Source of the DNA: Anaerolineales bacterium
Lineage (GTDB): Bacteria; Chloroflexota; Anaerolineae; Anaerolineales; Villigracilaceae
Direction: 5' to 3'
NCBI GenBank assembly: GCA_030680155.1
Contig: JAUXWL010000142.1
Location: 1 to 34,305 of the forward strand
Length of the DNA stretch: 34,305 nucleotides
The position numbers and the translations under genes are program-made. The notes under the pieces were generated by a model. That model searched no databases, was not told the origin of the DNA, and worked only from the letters and a program-made list of their open reading frames with translations. This document shows positions 31,284 through 34,305 of the stretch, in pieces (position 1 is the stretch's first letter; every line of letters starts with the position of its first letter).

Positions 31284-32775
31284 CCTGAAAAGCTGGCTTC
31301 CGATCGCGACGTTTGTGAGCGGGTTTTCTCTGCCCATGCTTGTCTACTCTCTAACCCTGGCGCCCGACCTGACTTGGGCACATGGTGGCACTGACGGGGG
31401 GGACCTCATCGTTGCAGCCTATACTTTGGGTATAAGCCATCCACCGGGCTATCCAGCCTATACCTTACTGGCGCATCTCTTCACACACCTTCCCTGGGGG
31501 AGTGTGGCATTTCGAGTCAATCTTCTCTCTGCAGTGGGTGCGGCGGTGGCGGCCGGGAGCGTTGCACTCGCCGTCTCAGTTCTATTTGCGCGAAAACGCG
31601 AGTTGGTTGTTTTTGTCGGTGCGGTGGCGGCTGCCTGGGTCCTTGCGTTCATGCCCTTGTTATGGAGCCAGGCGGTCATTGCCGAAGTTTATGCCGCTCA
31701 TGCCGCGTTTGTCGCATTGACAATTTGGTTAGCGTTGCGCCTGAACCAACGTCCGACAACCTGGGCTGCTTTGACCCTGGGCTTGGTGTGGGGAAGCGCA
31801 TTTGGTTTTCACCTGACTTCCATATTTCTGCTTCCGATCATCATTTGGGGATTATCGGGACACATCGAGAAAACGCAAACTTTTCGTCTTTGGGGCGGTC
31901 TAGCATTGGGATTCGGCGCCGCATCTTTGCAATGGCTCTATCTTGCATTGAGAGCCGGACGCGGGGCAGTGACGTGGGGCAACCCGACGACGTTGGTTGG
32001 ATGGTGGTGGCTGGTAAGCGGCTCACTCTACAAAGGCTATGTTTTTTCTTTTCCGTTTGAGAAATGGCTTCCGCGGGTATCTTACCTTGCCGGGTCGCTG
32101 CTGACGGGAATGGGACCCATCGCTGTGTTGCTTGGCCTGGTCGGGTGGGCTTTTCTTGCGCGGCGCCTTTCAAGCTTGGCGTTGGCGCTAGGGACAACCG
32201 CGATCATTCATATGGTTTTTGCGATTGGCTACAATACAACTGACTCGCACAATTACACGCTTCCTGCATTGATTATTTTCTGTATTGCAATCGGATGCGG
32301 AGTCGTCTGCGCGATTGATGGCTTACGTCGGCGATGGGGGGGGCGTGTGCTGGCAGCCGGGTGGGCAATGATCTTTATGATGCTGGCTTTGAGTGTACTG
32401 TTGCATTGGTCGAACATTTCCTTGAGAGACGATCATGAGGCAATGCTGTTTGGGGAGAAGGTAATGCAAGCAGCGCCAGCCAACGCAGTGCTGCTCACCG
32501 ATGATGACCGGGCGACCTTCACGCTATGGTATTTTCAGTACGTCCTGGGACAACGTGCCGACATGGTAATTATGGACAAAGGGTTATTGGCTTTTGATTG
32601 GTATCAGACACAATTGGGAGTTTTGCCTGCAGAAGCGGCACTGATCCTCAACCGGAATGAGGTTTCTTCCTTGCGTCCGGTGTGCCAGGTCATCGTGGAG
32701 AATCAATTGCCAGTAATTGATTGTTCGCAGGATCATAGTTATTTCCAGCAATTTCGGGATGATGAAAAAAAGTGA
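31267..32775 (+). CDS. DUF2723 membrane protein (protein O-mannosyltransferase-like)
   Basis: A 502-residue polytopic protein of the TMEM260/DUF2723 group, related to GT-C glycosyltransferases. The diagnostic N-terminus is AP DLTWAHGGTDGGDLIVAAYTLGISHPPGYPAYTLLAHLFTHLPWG, with the GGD..IVAAY..GI.HPPGYP signature in a loop after the first membrane segment and SQAVIAEVYAAHAAFVALTIWLALR next. GT-C enzymes of this group use polyprenyl-phosphate sugars as donors, and members transfer sugar to exported proteins or glycans. The reading frame starts 17 nt before the DUF4012 stop (ATG 31267), so the two are coupled. About 12 hydrophobic segments, with a soluble C-terminal tail ending QQFRDDEKK. Confidence 0.8.
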   Translation: MCSPRNLKSWLPIATFVSGFSLPMLVYSLTLAPDLTWAHGGTDGGDLIVAAYTLGISHPPGYPAYTLLAHLFTHLPWGSVAFRVNLLSAVGAAVAAGSVALAVSVLFARKRELVVFVGAVAAAWVLAFMPLLWSQAVIAEVYAAHAAFVALTIWLALRLNQRPTTWAALTLGLVWGSAFGFHLTSIFLLPIIIWGLSGHIEKTQTFRLWGGLALGFGAASLQWLYLALRAGRGAVTWGNPTTLVGWWWLVSGSLYKGYVFSFPFEKWLPRVSYLAGSLLTGMGPIAVLLGLVGWAFLARRLSSLALALGTTAIIHMVFAIGYNTTDSHNYTLPALIIFCIAIGCGVVCAIDGLRRRWGGRVLAAGWAMIFMMLALSVLLHWSNISLRDDHEAMLFGEKVMQAAPANAVLLTDDDRATFTLWYFQYVLGQRADMVIMDKGLLAFDWYQTQLGVLPAEAALILNRNEVSSLRPVCQVIVENQLPVIDCSQDHSYFQQFRDDEKK

Positions 32776-34115
32776 AAAATAAATTATTTTCTTTTATGCT
32801 CGGTTTTGCATTCGTCATGTTATTGCTTTCTGGGTGTAATGTGCAAAAATTCGAGGGGACCACCCCCATCCCCCCCACAGTGCAGCCCGCCGATATTTCC
32901 TCTACCATCCAGTTCATTCCAACTTCTGCGCAAACCGAAACTGTTTCACCTCCTCTTCAATCCACTCCAGGCGCTACACCATATCTTGCGTCAGGGCCCT
33001 TGTGGAGGTTTGGAGTCGCGCTTGTACGAAAGGCGCTTACCGCGTACGATCCCTACGGTATAGATTCTATGCGTTTCGGGTGGTACGTGGACTTCAAAGT
33101 TAATGCAGAGGCTCCTACACCTTACGGAATGGAATATGTTCCAACAGTGCGGGTCAAGCAATTAAAACTGGCCCCGGACGGTGCCCAGACAGAATGCTGT
33201 GTTTCGTGTGGTTACGTCGAGCCTTACGAATATACTGTCTCGCCGAGCCTAAGCCAGATTCAAACTACAGCCGCGCTACACCCTGGACTGACATGGTTGC
33301 TTGGGAATGAGATGGATAACAGGGACACAACATCCTCCTCCGGCGCTTGCTGGAGGCAAGATGAAATGGTGCCTGAACTCTATGCGCAGGCATACCATGA
33401 TTTGTATTATGCGATTAAAAGTGCGGATCCTACGGCCCAGATGGCCATCGGCGGAATGGTGGAGTTCACGGACCTGCGGAGCCAATATCTCGATCGGGTT
33501 TGGGCTGAATACTCGCGCTTGTATAGTCAGACGATGCCTGTGGATATTTGGAATACCCATCTTTATGTACTGCCGGAAGCGACAGGCAGTTTTGGGGCAG
33601 GTATTCCGGCGGGATTGAGTGAGACGAGTGGTGCACAATACTCGATTTTGGACGATAAGGATTTTACGAAAGCCTGGGCACAAATCGTCTCGCTTCGAAC
33701 GTGGATGAAAGATCATGGATTACAAAACAAGCCGCTCATTATTTCTGAATATGGCGTTCTTTTCCCGGTCTGGGTTGATTGCCAGACATATCCAGACACA
33801 ACCGGTTGTCCGTTCACCCCAGAACAGGTACGTGATAACTTCATGGTTCCTTCGTTCGAGGCATTCCTAAACCGGACCGATGCGAACATCGGCTACCCTG
33901 CCGATGGGTACCGCCTGGTCCAACGTTGGAATTGGTTCAGTGTTGATTACGATGATGGAAACTGTGACAACGGGGAGTTCCTCGAGTCTTTCGCCGGATC
34001 CCTGTTCCATTCTGGGCTGGGGCCTTCAAGTTCACCAAAAAACTGCTCTTTTCCGGCTCAGGGCATATCTTCTTTAGGCACATACTGGAAGCAATATGTG
34101 CAGAACCTTCCATAA
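32772..34115 (+). CDS. Lipoprotein with clan-A glycosidase-like fold
   Basis: A 447-residue exported lipoprotein. Signal: MKNKLFSFMLGFAFVMLLLS then lipobox LLSG-C22; a Thr/Pro-rich linker (about 30-70) follows. The catalytic-domain candidate spans about 75-445. E180 in LLGNEMD is at the acid/base place of clan GH-A enzymes (Asn-Glu pair after a strand), and E326 in PLIISEYGVLF is at the nucleophile place; spacing of 146 residues suits a TIM-barrel. This pattern fits GH5/GH39-like glycosidases acting on the cell-surface glycan, though the exact family is not clear. GTG 32772 overlaps the DUF2723 stop (GTGA), so it is co-translated with that gene. A role in trimming or degrading the locus's own glycan is an inference. 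Confidence 0.72.
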   Translation: MKNKLFSFMLGFAFVMLLLSGCNVQKFEGTTPIPPTVQPADISSTIQFIPTSAQTETVSPPLQSTPGATPYLASGPLWRFGVALVRKALTAYDPYGIDSMRFGWYVDFKVNAEAPTPYGMEYVPTVRVKQLKLAPDGAQTECCVSCGYVEPYEYTVSPSLSQIQTTAALHPGLTWLLGNEMDNRDTTSSSGACWRQDEMVPELYAQAYHDLYYAIKSADPTAQMAIGGMVEFTDLRSQYLDRVWAEYSRLYSQTMPVDIWNTHLYVLPEATGSFGAGIPAGLSETSGAQYSILDDKDFTKAWAQIVSLRTWMKDHGLQNKPLIISEYGVLFPVWVDCQTYPDTTGCPFTPEQVRDNFMVPSFEAFLNRTDANIGYPADGYRLVQRWNWFSVDYDDGNCDNGEFLESFAGSLFHSGLGPSSSPKNCSFPAQGISSLGTYWKQYVQNLP

Positions 34116-34185
34116 GTTCTGTAAAACCTGGTTCCTTCCTCATCACGGCAATTCCAAGAGACCCAGTGTGCATGCAAAGGTTGTC
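34116..34185. other. Short intergenic gap before repeat copy 2
   Basis: 70 bp with no gene and no clear terminator. The last lipoprotein gene ends at 34115 and the structured repeat begins at 34186. Confidence 0.5.
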
Positions 34186-34301
34186 AGCGGCAGTCGCTCA
34201 AGCCGCCGTACCCATATCTGGGCATACATCCTCGGCGGCGTTTTGCGAGGGAAATCCTGCGCCGGGGAAAGTGCCCAGAATGGGTACGGCGCAGGGAGCA
34301 A
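34186..34301. ncRNA. Structured repeat, copy 2 (candidate non-coding RNA or cis-element)
   Basis: Matches 1-96 with a single substitution and one 20-nt insertion. The insertion (34210-34229) lies in the loop of the first hairpin and carries its own CCCA/TGGG arms. The 10-bp stem is kept with one C-G pair changed to U-G. The sequence directly after it, up to the window end, is only four bases long, so what it precedes cannot be seen. Confidence 0.5.
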
Positions 34302-34305
34302 GTCA

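Noticed and set aside
34116-34185. Terminator for the last operon
   Set aside because: No GC-rich stem followed by a T-run was visible in this gap.
1-34305. tRNA, rRNA or tmRNA genes
   Set aside because: No cloverleaf-like sequence with the GTTCGAATC-type arm or conserved rRNA blocks was seen.

Overview
The window reads as a surface-polysaccharide (EPS / O-antigen-like / S-layer-glycan) biosynthesis region of a mid-GC environmental bacterium. The combination of DUF4012 and DUF2723 membrane proteins, GmhA/HddA/GmhB-type heptose genes and a very high density of dispersed palindromic and microrepeat elements (TTCATCC, ACTGATCACTGA, GCGAAGCCGAAG and similar) in the gaps and even inside genes is what I associate with Chloroflexota of the Anaerolineae type. 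That assignment is an inference; no rRNA or tRNA gene is present to confirm it. Almost every gene is on the + strand, and many junctions are 1-17 nt overlaps (ATGA, GTGA, TAATG), so most of the window is a few long operons.

Layout. (1) 1-3208: a structured repeat at the window edge, a lone nucleotidyltransferase-fold gene (AbiEii/MNT-like), 500 bp of dispersed repeats, a TumE-family (DUF6516) toxin with its upstream partner behind a recognisable promoter, and a secreted or anchored TPR protein. (2) 3551-13552: first glycan block. A WecE aminotransferase, a second DegT-family aminotransferase, a sugar N-formyltransferase in AT-rich DNA, a Wzx flippase, glycosyltransferases, a Wzy/WaaL-type polymerase/ligase, and a broken copy of a DUF1972 glycosyltransferase directly before an intact one. 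(3) 13633-16374: a WcaJ-type initiating phosphoglycosyltransferase, a 336-bp MITE-like element with perfect 17-bp terminal inverted repeats and a 5-bp target duplication, then a UPF0175/DUF3368 toxin-antitoxin pair. (4) 16708-24692: a compact nucleotide-sugar operon: epimerase, a UDP-glucose-dehydrogenase homologue lacking the catalytic Cys, a short-chain dehydrogenase, a Gfo/Idh/MocA oxidoreductase, HddA-type heptose kinase, a fused nucleotidyltransferase-SIS (GmhA-like) protein, GmhB phosphatase, and a small transaldolase. (5) 24736-34115: second assembly block: a second O-antigen-ligase-type protein, a small membrane protein, a UPF0104/LPG-synthase-type membrane protein, GT2, a short phosphoglycosyltransferase, DUF4012, DUF2723 and a lipoprotein with a clan-A glycosidase-like active site. 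The window closes on a second copy of the structured repeat seen at base 1.

How they fit: transaldolase can supply sedoheptulose-7-phosphate; GmhA-HddA-GmhB-HddC chemistry converts it to an NDP-D-manno-heptose, and the four oxidoreductase-type enzymes in the same operon could tailor that or another activated sugar. WecE plus formyltransferase points to a 4-formamido-4,6-dideoxyhexose in the first glycan. Two phosphoglycosyltransferases, a flippase and two polymerase/ligase-type proteins would start, export and polymerise or attach the chains.

The most unusual things are: the homologous structured elements bracketing the window, the Cys-less dehydrogenase inside a heptose operon, the gene fusion that still carries an internal ribosome-binding site and start, the insertions that preserved reading frames or start codons, and the well-formed MITE.
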